Source of the DNA: Rhizobium mayense
GTDB lineage: Bacteria; Pseudomonadota; Alphaproteobacteria; Rhizobiales; Rhizobiaceae
Reading direction: 5' to 3'
Length of the DNA: 64,000 bases
Assembly (NCBI RefSeq): GCF_030272705.1
Contig: NZ_JARFYM010000012.1
Location: forward strand, 1-64,000
Both the position numbers and the translations under genes were made by a program. Positions 1-7,322 of this stretch are shown in pieces. The notes under the pieces are model-generated. The model had not been told where the DNA came from and searched no databases. It saw only the letters and a program-made list of their open reading frames with translations. Each line of letters starts with the position of its first letter. Positions within the stretch are counted from its first letter, which is position 1.

Positions 1-135
1 ATCGTCGACTGGTACATGGAAGGCAAGATCCAGATCGACCCGATGATCACCCACACCATGCCGCTCGAAGACATCAACAAGGGCTTCGAGCTGATGCATT
101 CGGGGGAAAGCATTCGCAGCGTGGTGCTGTATTGA
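1..135 (+). CDS. adhC: S-(hydroxymethyl)glutathione dehydrogenase, C-terminal fragment
   Basis: Only the last 44 codons are in the window, so the 5' end is missing. The fragment reads through a typical class III alcohol dehydrogenase C-terminus, ending in GESIRSVVLY and a TGA stop. The family oxidises S-(hydroxymethyl)glutathione, formed from formaldehyde and glutathione, to S-formylglutathione using NAD in the cytoplasm. The assignment rests on this tail plus the context: gfa and fghA, the genes for the steps before and after it, follow on the same strand. No catalytic or zinc-binding residues can be checked in the visible part. Confidence 0.8.
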   Translation: MVDWYMEGKIQIDPMITHTMPLEDINKGFELMHSGESIRSVVLY

Positions 136-252
136 GGCGGTCACAGACAGCGACGGCACCGGAGAACGCTGCACGACTTTGAATAGCGCGCGGCCTTTTG
201 GCAAATCGATCCTGATTTGGGGCCGTGGGCAACCAAGGAGGAGGAGTTGAAC

Positions 253-828
253 ATGCCAAGTCAAGTATCGATACACCCGGCGCTCGACGGCGGAGTGAAG
301 GCGGGACAGGCGAATTTCAGCGGTGGGACGCTGGTCTGCGCCTGCACCGATCGCCCCGTCAAAGTCGCCATCAGCGGCGCAATTGCCCATAACCACGCCT
401 GTGGCTGTACCAAATGCTGGAAGCCGAATGGCGCAGCCTTTTCGATCGTCGCCGTCACCGCGCATGAAAACGTCAAGGTTCTGGAAAACGGCGACAAGCT
501 CGCGGTCGTGGATCCCGACGCCTTGATCCAGCGGCACGCCTGCGAAGCCTGCGGCGTGCACATGTACGGGCCGGTGGAACGCGACCACGCCTTCAAGGGT
601 CTCGATTTCATTCATCCTGAGCGTTTTCAGGAAAGCGGCTGGCCCGAGCCCGGCTTCGCCGCCTTCGTCTCATCGATCATCGAATCCGGAACGCCGCCCT
701 CAGCCATGGCCTCCGTTCGCAGCCGGCTGAAGGAACTCCACCTCGAACCCTATGATTGCCTGAACCCGCCACTTATGGATGCTATCGCAACCTGGGCCGC
801 GAAAAAGGCGGGCACATTGAGGGAATAG
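253..828 (+). CDS. gfa: S-(hydroxymethyl)glutathione synthase (GFA family)
   Basis: A 191-residue protein of the glutathione-dependent formaldehyde-activating enzyme family, which promotes condensation of formaldehyde with glutathione. The zinc-binding cysteines are visible in order: Cys29 and Cys31 (CAC), Cys50, Cys52 and Cys55 (CGCTKC), and Cys97 and Cys100 (CEAC). This is the full set expected for the structural and catalytic zinc sites. The ATG at 253 is chosen because a strong AGGAGG lies at 236-241; an upstream in-frame ATG at 217 would place that site inside the gene. It follows adhC by 117 bases and precedes fghA, completing the formaldehyde detoxification route. Confidence 0.93.
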   Translation: MPSQVSIHPALDGGVKAGQANFSGGTLVCACTDRPVKVAISGAIAHNHACGCTKCWKPNGAAFSIVAVTAHENVKVLENGDKLAVVDPDALIQRHACEACGVHMYGPVERDHAFKGLDFIHPERFQESGWPEPGFAAFVSSIIESGTPPSAMASVRSRLKELHLEPYDCLNPPLMDAIATWAAKKAGTLRE

Positions 829-918
829 GTCTGGCCCCTGATGGGGGACTTCGCTAAACCGCGACTGCGCATTCAGTTGGATGCGCAGCGCTTCTGCAAT
901 GAAACAACGTCAGTTCCC

Positions 919-1383
919 ATGATTTACGTCGATGCCGATGCCTGCCCGGTCAAACCGGAAATATTGAAAGTGGCCGAGCGCCACGGCATCGAGGTGACGC
1001 TTGTCGCCAATTCCGGCCTCCGGCCGTCACGTGATCCAATGGTAAGGAACGTCATCGTCTCCAACGCTTTTGACGCTGCCGACAACTGGATCGCGGAGCA
1101 CGCCGGCCCTGGTGATATCGTCGTCACCGCCGATGTGCCGCTGGCCGGGCGCTGCGTCACCGCCGGCGCGCTGGTGACCGGGCCGACAGGCCGTGTTTTC
1201 GACAATACCAATATCGGCATGGTCACCGCGATGCGCGATCTCGGCGCGCATCTGCGCGAGACCGGCGAAAGCAAGGGCTATAATGCCGCCTTTTCACCAC
1301 GCGACCGTTCTGCCTTTCTCGAAACCTTCGACCGGCTCTGCCGGCGCGCCAAAGCTCATAATCCGCCTGGAGGTCAGCCTTGA
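919..1383 (+). CDS. YaiI/YqxD (UPF0178) family protein
   Basis: A 154-residue protein starting MIYVDADACPVK, the hallmark N-terminus of the YaiI/YqxD (DUF188) family. The acidic DAD motif near residues 4-7 and the later TADVPLA segment fit a PIN-like fold, but no biochemical function is established for the family. Length is normal (about 150). The start at 919 is preferred over an upstream in-frame ATG at 841 because family proteins begin directly with this strand. Its stop overlaps the TTG start of fghA by four bases, so translation of the two genes is probably coupled, although no link of this family to formaldehyde metabolism is known to me. Confidence 0.85.
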   Translation: MIYVDADACPVKPEILKVAERHGIEVTLVANSGLRPSRDPMVRNVIVSNAFDAADNWIAEHAGPGDIVVTADVPLAGRCVTAGALVTGPTGRVFDNTNIGMVTAMRDLGAHLRETGESKGYNAAFSPRDRSAFLETFDRLCRRAKAHNPPGGQP

Positions 1384-2213
1384 ACATCATTTCCCAGAAC
1401 ACCGCTTTCGGCGGCATGCAAGGTGTCTTTTCGCATGCGTCCGAGGCCTGCCACTGCGAGATGACCTTCGCGGTCTTCGTGCCGCCACAGGCGATCAAAC
1501 AGCCCTGCCCGGTCCTCTGGTATCTCTCAGGCCTCACCTGCACGCATGCCAACGTGATGGAAAAAGGTGAATATCGCCGTATGGCGGCGGAACTCGGTCT
1601 GATCATTGTCTGCCCGGACACCAGCCCGCGCGGCAACGATGTTCCCGACGAACTGACCAATTGGCAAATGGGCAAAGGCGCCGGCTTCTATCTCGACGCC
1701 GCCGAGAAGCCGTGGGCTGAAAACTACCAGATGTACACCTACATCACCGAGGAGTTGCCCGCGTTTGTCAGCCAGCATTTCCGCATGGATATGAGCCGGC
1801 AAGGCATTTTCGGCCATTCCATGGGCGGCCATGGCGCGATGACGATTGCGCTGAAAAATCCGGAGCGCTTCAAGAGTTGCTCCGCCTTCGCTCCGATCGT
1901 GCAACCCTCGACGGCCGACTGGTCAGCGCCGGCCTTCGAGAAATACCTCGGCGCCGACAAGGCCGCCTGGCGAAAATATGACGCCTGCGCGCTTGTCGAG
2001 GATGGCGCCCGCTTTCCGGAGTTTTTGATTGATCAGGGCAAAGCCGATGGTTTCCTCGAAACAGGTCTGCGTCCATGGTTGTTCGAAGAGGCGATCAAAG
2101 GCACCGGTATCGGCCTGACGCTGCGCATGCACGAGCGCTATGACCACTCCTATTACTTCATCTCCAGCTTCATGGACGATCATCTGAAGTGGCATGCCGA
2201 ACGGCTGGCGTGA
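1380..2213 (+). CDS. fghA: S-formylglutathione hydrolase
   Basis: A 277-residue esterase D family protein that hydrolyses S-formylglutathione to formate and glutathione, the last step of formaldehyde detoxification in the cytoplasm. The nucleophile elbow GHSMGG places the catalytic serine at Ser147; Asp223 (in KADGF) and His256 (in YDHSYY) complete the likely triad. Length matches the family. The start is TTG at 1380, overlapping the preceding stop codon, with a GGAGG at 1369-1373 seven bases before it; this choice also gives the usual N-terminus. Together with adhC and gfa it forms a complete pathway cluster. Confidence 0.95.
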   Translation: MNIISQNTAFGGMQGVFSHASEACHCEMTFAVFVPPQAIKQPCPVLWYLSGLTCTHANVMEKGEYRRMAAELGLIIVCPDTSPRGNDVPDELTNWQMGKGAGFYLDAAEKPWAENYQMYTYITEELPAFVSQHFRMDMSRQGIFGHSMGGHGAMTIALKNPERFKSCSAFAPIVQPSTADWSAPAFEKYLGADKAAWRKYDACALVEDGARFPEFLIDQGKADGFLETGLRPWLFEEAIKGTGIGLTLRMHERYDHSYYFISSFMDDHLKWHAERLA

Positions 2214-2283
2214 AACGGGTGGCATAGCCGCTATGCAGTCCCCAGCTTGAAAAGCGAGTTTAGCAGAGGCATATCTCCTGTTG

Positions 2284-2347
2284 CGCAGACGACTGCGGCG
2301 GCCGGCATTGGATTGCCGGACGTAAGACACCGCGGGGACGGCCTCGC
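2284..2347 (+). promoter_or_regulatory. Guanidine-II (mini-ykkC) riboswitch
   Basis: Two hairpins carry the ACGR tetraloops that define this class. Hairpin 1 pairs 2284-2288 with 2293-2297 (CGCAG/CTGCG) around loop ACGA at 2289-2292. Hairpin 2 pairs 2332-2337 with 2342-2347 (GCGGGG/CCTCGC, one G-T pair) around loop ACGG at 2338-2341. The linker itself holds a six-pair stem (2302-2307 with 2314-2319). The element sits 20 bases before the sugE/gdx start, a standard genomic context for guanidine riboswitches. GCTCT at 2346-2350 can pair with the Shine-Dalgarno GGAGC at 2357-2361; since 2346-2347 are also needed by hairpin 2, ligand binding could free the ribosome site. That mechanism is inferred. 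Confidence 0.85.
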
Positions 2348-2366
2348 TCTTAAAAAGGAGCGTAAT

Positions 2367-2681
2367 ATGGCTTGGTTCCTACTTTTCCTCGCGGGTTTAT
2401 TCGAAATCGGTTGGGCCGTCGGCCTGAAATATACCGATGGCTTTACTCGACCGATCCCCACAGGCCTCACTCTCGTCTCCATGGTCGCCAGCGTCCTGCT
2501 GCTCGGCCTGGCGGTAAAGACCTTGCCGATGGGCACGGCTTACGCGGTCTGGACGGGCATCGGCACGGTCGGCACCGTTCTACTAAGCATCTGGCTGCTC
2601 GGCGATCCCGCAACCCTTATTCGCCTATTCTGCATCGGCCTGATCGTCGCAGGTATTGCCGGGCTCAAGCTCGTCGCCTGA
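2367..2681 (+). CDS. sugE: SMR-family guanidinium exporter SugE/Gdx
   Basis: A 104-residue small multidrug resistance protein with four hydrophobic helices, membrane-embedded. It carries the conserved Glu13 in GLFEIGW and the SugE-type segments GLKYTDGF, LPMGTAYAVWTGIG and GLIVAGIAGLKL. Members of this subgroup exchange guanidinium for protons rather than acting as broad drug pumps. The ATG at 2367 has AAGGAG at 2355-2360. The guanidine-II riboswitch in its leader independently supports guanidinium as the substrate, because this riboswitch class is known to control such exporters. A dimer of this single gene product would be the working unit. Confidence 0.93.
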   Translation: MAWFLLFLAGLFEIGWAVGLKYTDGFTRPIPTGLTLVSMVASVLLLGLAVKTLPMGTAYAVWTGIGTVGTVLLSIWLLGDPATLIRLFCIGLIVAGIAGLKLVA

Positions 2682-2693
2682 GTCTGCGTTACG

Positions 2694-3080
2694 TCATTGG
2701 CGCTGGCGATTGTCCAGCGCCCAGAGGCCGGGCCCCGCAAACACCATGTACAAGAAAATGAAGCAGAAGAGCACTGCGCCGTCACCCTGGTTGTTGGCCG
2801 GAAAAAAATCGATCGGCATATGCACCATGAAGTAAGCGAAGGCCATTTCACCGCTGAGAATGAAGGCGACCGGCCGGGTGAAGAGCCCGAGAAAAATCAA
2901 GATACTGCCGACAAACTCGATGACGCCGGCAACAAAAAACAGTGTCGAGATTTCAAAGGGTGCTTCGGGAAAATTGAAGAGCTTCTGCGTAGCGTGCTCG
3001 AAGAATAACAGCGCCGTTACGATTCGCAGGACCGCAAGGGCGGCGGGCTGATACTGCGACAGGCGCTCGAAAGCCGACAT
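2694..3080 (-). CDS. DoxX family membrane protein (copy 1)
   Basis: A 128-residue protein with four predicted membrane helices and the DoxX pattern, including LRIVTALLFFEHATQKLFNFP at the start and GLFTRPVAFIL in the third helix. DoxX-type proteins are small inner-membrane proteins, some linked to thiosulfate or quinone chemistry, but this subgroup has no firm function. It closely resembles the neighbouring gene at 3222-3611 on the same strand, so the two are tandem paralogues. The start at 3080 follows a GGAG about eight bases upstream on the reverse strand. An inverted repeat lies 61 bases upstream of the start. Confidence 0.85.
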   Translation of the reverse strand: MSAFERLSQYQPAALAVLRIVTALLFFEHATQKLFNFPEAPFEISTLFFVAGVIEFVGSILIFLGLFTRPVAFILSGEMAFAYFMVHMPIDFFPANNQGDGAVLFCFIFLYMVFAGPGLWALDNRQRQ

Positions 3081-3140
3081 GAAAATCTCCGTTTGAACTG
3101 AGAAGGCGGCCAGTACCTCTGAGGAACATGGTCGCTTTCC

Positions 3141-3158
3141 GTTGACACCAGAGTCAAC
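3141..3158. promoter_or_regulatory. Inverted repeat upstream of doxX copy 1
   Basis: GTTGAC and GTCAAC are separated by six bases, forming an 18-base operator-like palindrome 61 bases upstream of the reverse-strand doxX start. Read on the reverse strand the site contains TTGACT, a plausible -35 hexamer. No regulator can be named from the sequence. Confidence 0.35.
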
Positions 3159-3221
3159 ACGCCAACCGCAGATTTTATTCGCCGGGCCCGGATATCAATC
3201 CAAGCCCGGCCAGATTGCATA

Positions 3222-3611
3222 TTATTTCCTGCTGTTATCGACAGCCAGCAGACCCGGGCCCGAGAAGACCAGGTACAGGAAGACGAAGCAGAACAGAATG
3301 GCAGCGTCGCCGCCATTGTTGGCGGGGAAGAAGTCCTTCGGCATATGCGACATGAAATACGCGACCGCCATGTTGCCGCACAGAATGAACGCAACGGGAC
3401 GGGTGAAGAAGCCGACGAAAATTGCCAGCCCGCCAAAGGCTTCCAGAATGCCTTGAACCAAAAGCAGTGTCGGCAGAGGACCGCCGTGAGCGCCGGCCGG
3501 GAAGCCGAGAAGCTTCTGTGTGCCATGCTCCATAAACTGCAAGCCGGTCATGAGACGCAGCAGAGTCAAGGCATAAGGCTGATATTGATTCAGGCGATCA
3601 GAAAGTGTCAT
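3222..3611 (-). CDS. DoxX family membrane protein (copy 2)
   Basis: A 129-residue, four-helix membrane protein of the DoxX family. It aligns along its whole length with the protein encoded at 2694-3080: both share the LNQYQP/LSQYQP opening, the EH-TQKL segment, FTRPVAFIL, and the HMP-DFFPANN loop followed by LFCF-FLY. This indicates an old tandem duplication with substantial divergence. The conserved DFFPANNGGD loop between helices 3 and 4 is present in both copies and may be functionally important. Function is unknown; membrane location is clear from hydrophobicity. It is separated from copy 1 by 141 bases holding its own regulatory-looking palindrome. Confidence 0.85.
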   Translation of the reverse strand: MTLSDRLNQYQPYALTLLRLMTGLQFMEHGTQKLLGFPAGAHGGPLPTLLLVQGILEAFGGLAIFVGFFTRPVAFILCGNMAVAYFMSHMPKDFFPANNGGDAAILFCFVFLYLVFSGPGLLAVDNSRK

Positions 3612-3712
3612 CGTCTACTCCAGTTTCGTTTCCTGGAGTCACCATTAGTTTGTGGGGGTGTGAAGGTGAAGACACGGCTTCTGACACCCAATCAAACCTT
3701 CGTGTAAAAACC

Positions 3713-3727
3713 GTGACTTGTTGTCAC
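3713..3727. promoter_or_regulatory. Inverted repeat between pccB and doxX copy 2
   Basis: GTGAC and GTCAC flank a five-base centre, about 100 bases upstream of the doxX copy 2 start and just beyond the pccB stop. It shares the GAC/GTC core with the repeat upstream of copy 1, which hints at a shared regulator, but the short length makes chance possible. Confidence 0.25.
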
Positions 3728-3731
3728 ATCC

Positions 3732-5264
3732 TTAAAGCGGAATGTTGTCGTGTTTTTTCCAGGGATTGGTCAGATCCTTGTTGCGCAGCATCCTCAGCCC
3801 GTGCGCCAGCCGACGCCTGGTTGAATGCGGCATGATCACTTCGTCTATATAGCCGCGCTCAGCGGCGACGAACGGCGACAGGAAACGGTCCTCATACATC
3901 TTCGTATGCGCGACGATCTTCTCGGGATGGGCGATGTCCTTGCGGAAGATGATCTCGACCGCGCCCTTTGCGCCCATGACGGCGATCTGCGCCGTCGGCC
4001 AGGCATAGTTCAGGTCGCCGCGCAGATGCTTTGACGCCATGACGTCATAGGCGCCGCCGAAAGCCTTGCGGGTGATGACGGTGAGTTTCGGCACGGTGGC
4101 TTCCGCATAGGCGAAGAGCAGCTTGGCGCCGTGCTTGATCAGCCCGCCATATTCCTGTGCGGTTCCCGGCAGAAATCCCGGTACGTCGACGAAAGTAACG
4201 ATCGGGATGTTAAAGCAATCGCAGAAGCGCACGAAACGGGCCGCCTTGCGCGAGGCGTCGCTATCCAGCACGCCCGCCAGCACCATCGGTTGATTGGCGA
4301 CGAATCCGACCGTCGCGCCCTCGATGCGGCCGAAACCGCAAACGATGTTCTTGGCGAAGCTTGCCTGGATCTCGAAAAAATCGCCCTCGTCCGCGACCTT
4401 CAGGATCAGCTCCTTGATGTCATAGGGCTTGTTGGCATTGGCCGGGATCAGCGTGTCGAGCGACGTATCAGGATCGGTGACGGATTGATAGCACTCGATC
4501 TCTGGAAGTGCCGCTGTATTCGACTGCGGCAGAAAATCGATGAGCCGGCGCACTTGCAGCAACGTGTCGATGTCGTTGTCGTAGGCGGCGTCGGCGATCG
4601 AGGATTTTGTCGTATGCACTGTGGCGCCGCCAAGCTGCTCCGACGTCACCGTCTCGTTGGTGACGGTCTTCACCACGTCCGGGCCGGTGACGAACATGTA
4701 GGACGTGTCGCGCACCATGAAGATGAAATCGGTCATAGCCGGCGAATAGACGTCGCCGCCGGCGCAAGGACCCATAATGATCGAGATCTGCGGTATGACG
4801 CCGGAGGAGAGCACGTTGCGCTGAAACACCTCGGCATAGCCGCCGAGCGCCGCCACGCCCTCCTGGATGCGCGCACCGCCAGCATCATAGATTCCGATGA
4901 TCGGCGCCCGGTTTTTCAGCGCCATGTCCTGAACCTTCATGATCTTCTCTGCATGCGCTTCCGAAAGCGAGCCGCCGAAAACCGTGAAATCCTTGGCAAA
5001 AAGAAAGACCGTGCGACCGTTCACGGTACCCCAGCCGGTGACCACGCCGTCGCCGGCGATCTTGCTTTTGTCCATGCCGAAATCAATCGAGCGATGCTCG
5101 ACGAACATGTCGAACTCTTCGAAGGAGCCTTCGTCGAGGAATATTTCGATGCGCTCGCGCGCCGTCAGCTTGCCGCGTGCATGCTGCGCATCGATACGCG
5201 CCTGACCGCCTCCGAGCCTTGCGATCTCTCGGCGACGCTCCAATTCCTGCAGGATCTCTTTCAT
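3732..5264 (-). CDS. pccB: Propionyl-CoA carboxylase beta subunit
   Basis: A 510-residue biotin-dependent carboxyltransferase subunit. It transfers the carboxyl group from carboxybiotin to propionyl-CoA (and possibly other acyl-CoAs) to give methylmalonyl-CoA in the cytoplasm. The two crotonase-like halves are visible: an N-terminal half with GGSLSEAHAEKI and GIYDAGGARIQEGV, and a C-terminal half with FVDVPGFLPGTAQE and RKAFGGAYDVMASK. Length is that of PccB (about 510). The biotin carboxylase subunit is not downstream in this window, so pccA must be elsewhere. It lies on the reverse strand after a lipoprotein gene, ATP12, HAD and rluC genes transcribed in the same direction. Confidence 0.93.
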   Translation of the reverse strand: MKEILQELERRREIARLGGGQARIDAQHARGKLTARERIEIFLDEGSFEEFDMFVEHRSIDFGMDKSKIAGDGVVTGWGTVNGRTVFLFAKDFTVFGGSLSEAHAEKIMKVQDMALKNRAPIIGIYDAGGARIQEGVAALGGYAEVFQRNVLSSGVIPQISIIMGPCAGGDVYSPAMTDFIFMVRDTSYMFVTGPDVVKTVTNETVTSEQLGGATVHTTKSSIADAAYDNDIDTLLQVRRLIDFLPQSNTAALPEIECYQSVTDPDTSLDTLIPANANKPYDIKELILKVADEGDFFEIQASFAKNIVCGFGRIEGATVGFVANQPMVLAGVLDSDASRKAARFVRFCDCFNIPIVTFVDVPGFLPGTAQEYGGLIKHGAKLLFAYAEATVPKLTVITRKAFGGAYDVMASKHLRGDLNYAWPTAQIAVMGAKGAVEIIFRKDIAHPEKIVAHTKMYEDRFLSPFVAAERGYIDEVIMPHSTRRRLAHGLRMLRNKDLTNPWKKHDNIPL

Positions 5265-5326
5265 GATGGCCCTCTTCTCCGCTTATCCGGCTTAGCATGG
5301 CACGGCAGCACTTGGTAGCCGTCGGC

Positions 5327-5803
5327 TCAATTCACCAGCGGCGGTGCCTTCAGCGCGAAGATGGAGCGGATGCGGGCCGCAATATCCTCAGCCATCAAAT
5401 CATCAGCCGCGGTCGGATCCGGAGTGAAATTCGACGTGTCGAAGGAGGCGATGGCAACCACTGCGCCAGTGTCGATCGAAGCGGCATCAACATTGATCTT
5501 CGCCGCGTTGCGATCCTTATTGAAGCTCCGCCCCTTGCGAACATCCGTCAGGCGGATGGTGAGCGCCACTTTCGGCAGCGGTGTATCGCGGGTCGTCACG
5601 GCGATGGCGGCGTTGACGCGCTCGTTGATGGCGGAAAGCAGCGTCGGCGAAACCGGCGGAACCGACTGATCGGCGACGACAGTGGCGCTGCGCACATCAT
5701 AGGCCGGAGGTGAAGGCGGCGGCGTCAGCGACCAGCTCGAGCATGCAGCCAGCGCCAGACACCCTGCGAGCGCTGATACCGCACCCGACCTCAACAACAA
5801 CAT
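5327..5803 (-). CDS. Putative lipoprotein
   Basis: A 158-residue protein with a lipoprotein signal peptide: a positively charged start, a hydrophobic core and the lipobox LAAC with the modified cysteine at about residue 21. The mature part is small, Pro-rich at its start (SLTPPPSPP), and otherwise an alpha/beta-like sequence with no motif I recognise. It is probably attached to a membrane facing the periplasm. It sits 62 bases upstream of pccB on the same strand and may be co-transcribed with it. No function is assigned. Confidence 0.75.
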   Translation of the reverse strand: MLLLRSGAVSALAGCLALAACSSWSLTPPPSPPAYDVRSATVVADQSVPPVSPTLLSAINERVNAAIAVTTRDTPLPKVALTIRLTDVRKGRSFNKDRNAAKINVDAASIDTGAVVAIASFDTSNFTPDPTAADDLMAEDIAARIRSIFALKAPPLVN

Positions 5804-5873
5804 GATTCGCGTCCCGAATTTCCCGATCCTTGAGATACAGACTTCGATATAACGGACTGCAAATCAACAACAA

Positions 5874-6659
5874 TTAACTGTGAAATGCGGAAAAAACGTC
5901 CGTGGCGGCCTGGAACTCTTCGAAGCGCTGGGCGCGGCGGTGTTCGGCCTCCTCGTCGCGGCCCCAATGTTCGATCGTCCAATCCTCGTCGAGATGAGCC
6001 AGCGACCAGACCTCATCGAGCGGCAGCTGGCCCTCGGCGAAAGCGAGCGCCAGGATTGCCGAACCCGTCAGCGTCGTGATCGTGTGCAGGCTGGCCAGTT
6101 CCAGCGGCGTGTCGTATTTGCGCAGCGTCACGGCAAAGGCGGCGATCGCTTCGCGCGGCTGTTCCTGATGCATGACGCCCTCGGCGAGGATGAAGCGAGC
6201 GCCGAGTTCGTTTGCGGCCCAGTCGATCACCGGGTTCCATTGCTCCGACTGCCGCTCCACCAACCGCTCCGGCGTATCAGCGCGATAGCAGAGCAGGTCG
6301 CTGGAGGAAAAGCGCAGGATGTCCTCGAATACCGCCTGGCTATCGGTCGCCACACCGTCGAGCGCGGTGTTGACGAGCCGGGTCACCGGCATGGTCGCAG
6401 GGTCGATCACGTCGACCTGCCGGGCCCACTCGGCTGCCACCAACTTCGCCAGCGCCTCTGTCGGCACAGCGAGCGATTGGCGCGCAGGCGTCTTCACCAC
6501 CTTGCCGTCGAGCTCGATCAGATGGCCGTCTTCGCTCTCGCGGACGCTCACATCCTTGTAGAAGCGCTTCGGCAGCGGCTTCTTCATCTGGATTTGCGCC
6601 CGGCGGACAGGGTCGGGGTGGCTTAGGCCTCCGGAAAGATCGTTAAACAGGTCGCGCAT
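5874..6659 (-). CDS. ATP12 family F1-ATPase assembly chaperone
   Basis: A 261-residue protein of the ATP12 family, found in alphaproteobacteria and mitochondria, where it binds the F1 alpha subunit during ATP synthase assembly. Family features are visible: KRFYKDVSV near residue 31, LDGKVVKTPAR, LAKLVAAEWARQ, PVTRLVNTALDGV, SSDLLCYRA, the LTGSAILALAF segment and the late W-IEHWGRD-EA motif. Length fits the family (about 240-260). The HAD gene precedes it by nine bases on the same strand, indicating an operon with rluC. Confidence 0.9.
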   Translation of the reverse strand: MRDLFNDLSGGLSHPDPVRRAQIQMKKPLPKRFYKDVSVRESEDGHLIELDGKVVKTPARQSLAVPTEALAKLVAAEWARQVDVIDPATMPVTRLVNTALDGVATDSQAVFEDILRFSSSDLLCYRADTPERLVERQSEQWNPVIDWAANELGARFILAEGVMHQEQPREAIAAFAVTLRKYDTPLELASLHTITTLTGSAILALAFAEGQLPLDEVWSLAHLDEDWTIEHWGRDEEAEHRRAQRFEEFQAATDVFSAFHS

Positions 6660-6668
6660 GGCGTCACC

Positions 6669-7322
6669 TCAGAGAATGTGGCTCAACAGGTCGTTCGGGT
6701 GATGGGCGATCGTGTCGGCGCCGGCGGCCAGCAGTTCTTCCACTGAAGCGTAGCCCCAGGCAACGCCGATCGCGGTCGCCCCGGCCGCTTTCGCCATCTG
6801 CATGTCGTACACGGCATCGCCGATGACGATTGTATCATGCGGATCCATGCCGGTCTCGCTGCAGCATTCCGTCACCATGGCGGGATGCGGCTTCGAGGGG
6901 CAATCGTCCGCGGTGCGCGAGACGACGAAATAGGGCGTAAAACCATTCGCTTCAAGAATATGCGTCAAGCCGCGGCGGGACTTGCCGGTGACGGCGCCGA
7001 TCAGCAGTTCGTCGCGGGCGGCGAGCGTTTCGATCAACGGCCTGATGCCGTCGAAAAGCGGTGTCTGCATATCCCCTTCGTCGCGCACGCCGGGGAAGAT
7101 CGACTTGTAGTGCGCCGTCATCGCGATCGCCTCGTCATCGACATGTGGCTTGCCCTGCATACGGGCGATCGCGATGTCCAGTGTGAGGCCGATGATCGAT
7201 TTGGTGGAAGCGACATCCGGGCGCTTGTAGCCGAAATCGACGAAGGTGCGGGCCATGACCTCGTGAATCAGCCGGACGCTATCGACCAGCGTCCCGTCGC
7301 AATCAAAAAGCACCAGTTTCAT
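6669..7322 (-). CDS. HAD-superfamily hydrolase (phosphoglycolate phosphatase-like)
   Basis: A 217-residue HAD subfamily IA phosphatase. Motif I is FDCDGTLVDS with nucleophile Asp7 and acid Asp9, motif II TGKS, motif III the lysine in SKPHP, and motif IV GDAVYD. A helical cap follows motif I. The exact substrate is not evident; small phosphorylated metabolites such as phosphoglycolate are typical of the group. Its start overlaps the end of rluC by four bases, so the two are translationally coupled, a pairing common in alphaproteobacteria. Confidence 0.88.
   Translation of the reverse strand: MKLVLFDCDGTLVDSVRLIHEVMARTFVDFGYKRPDVASTKSIIGLTLDIAIARMQGKPHVDDEAIAMTAHYKSIFPGVRDEGDMQTPLFDGIRPLIETLAARDELLIGAVTGKSRRGLTHILEANGFTPYFVVSRTADDCPSKPHPAMVTECCSETGMDPHDTIVIGDAVYDMQMAKAAGATAIGVAWGYASVEELLAAGADTIAHHPNDLLSHIL

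Noticed and set aside
4131..5318. Long open frame on the forward strand (395 codons) opposite pccB
   Set aside because: It is a mirror frame produced by the high GC content and third-position bias of pccB; no family-like sequence and no ribosome site.
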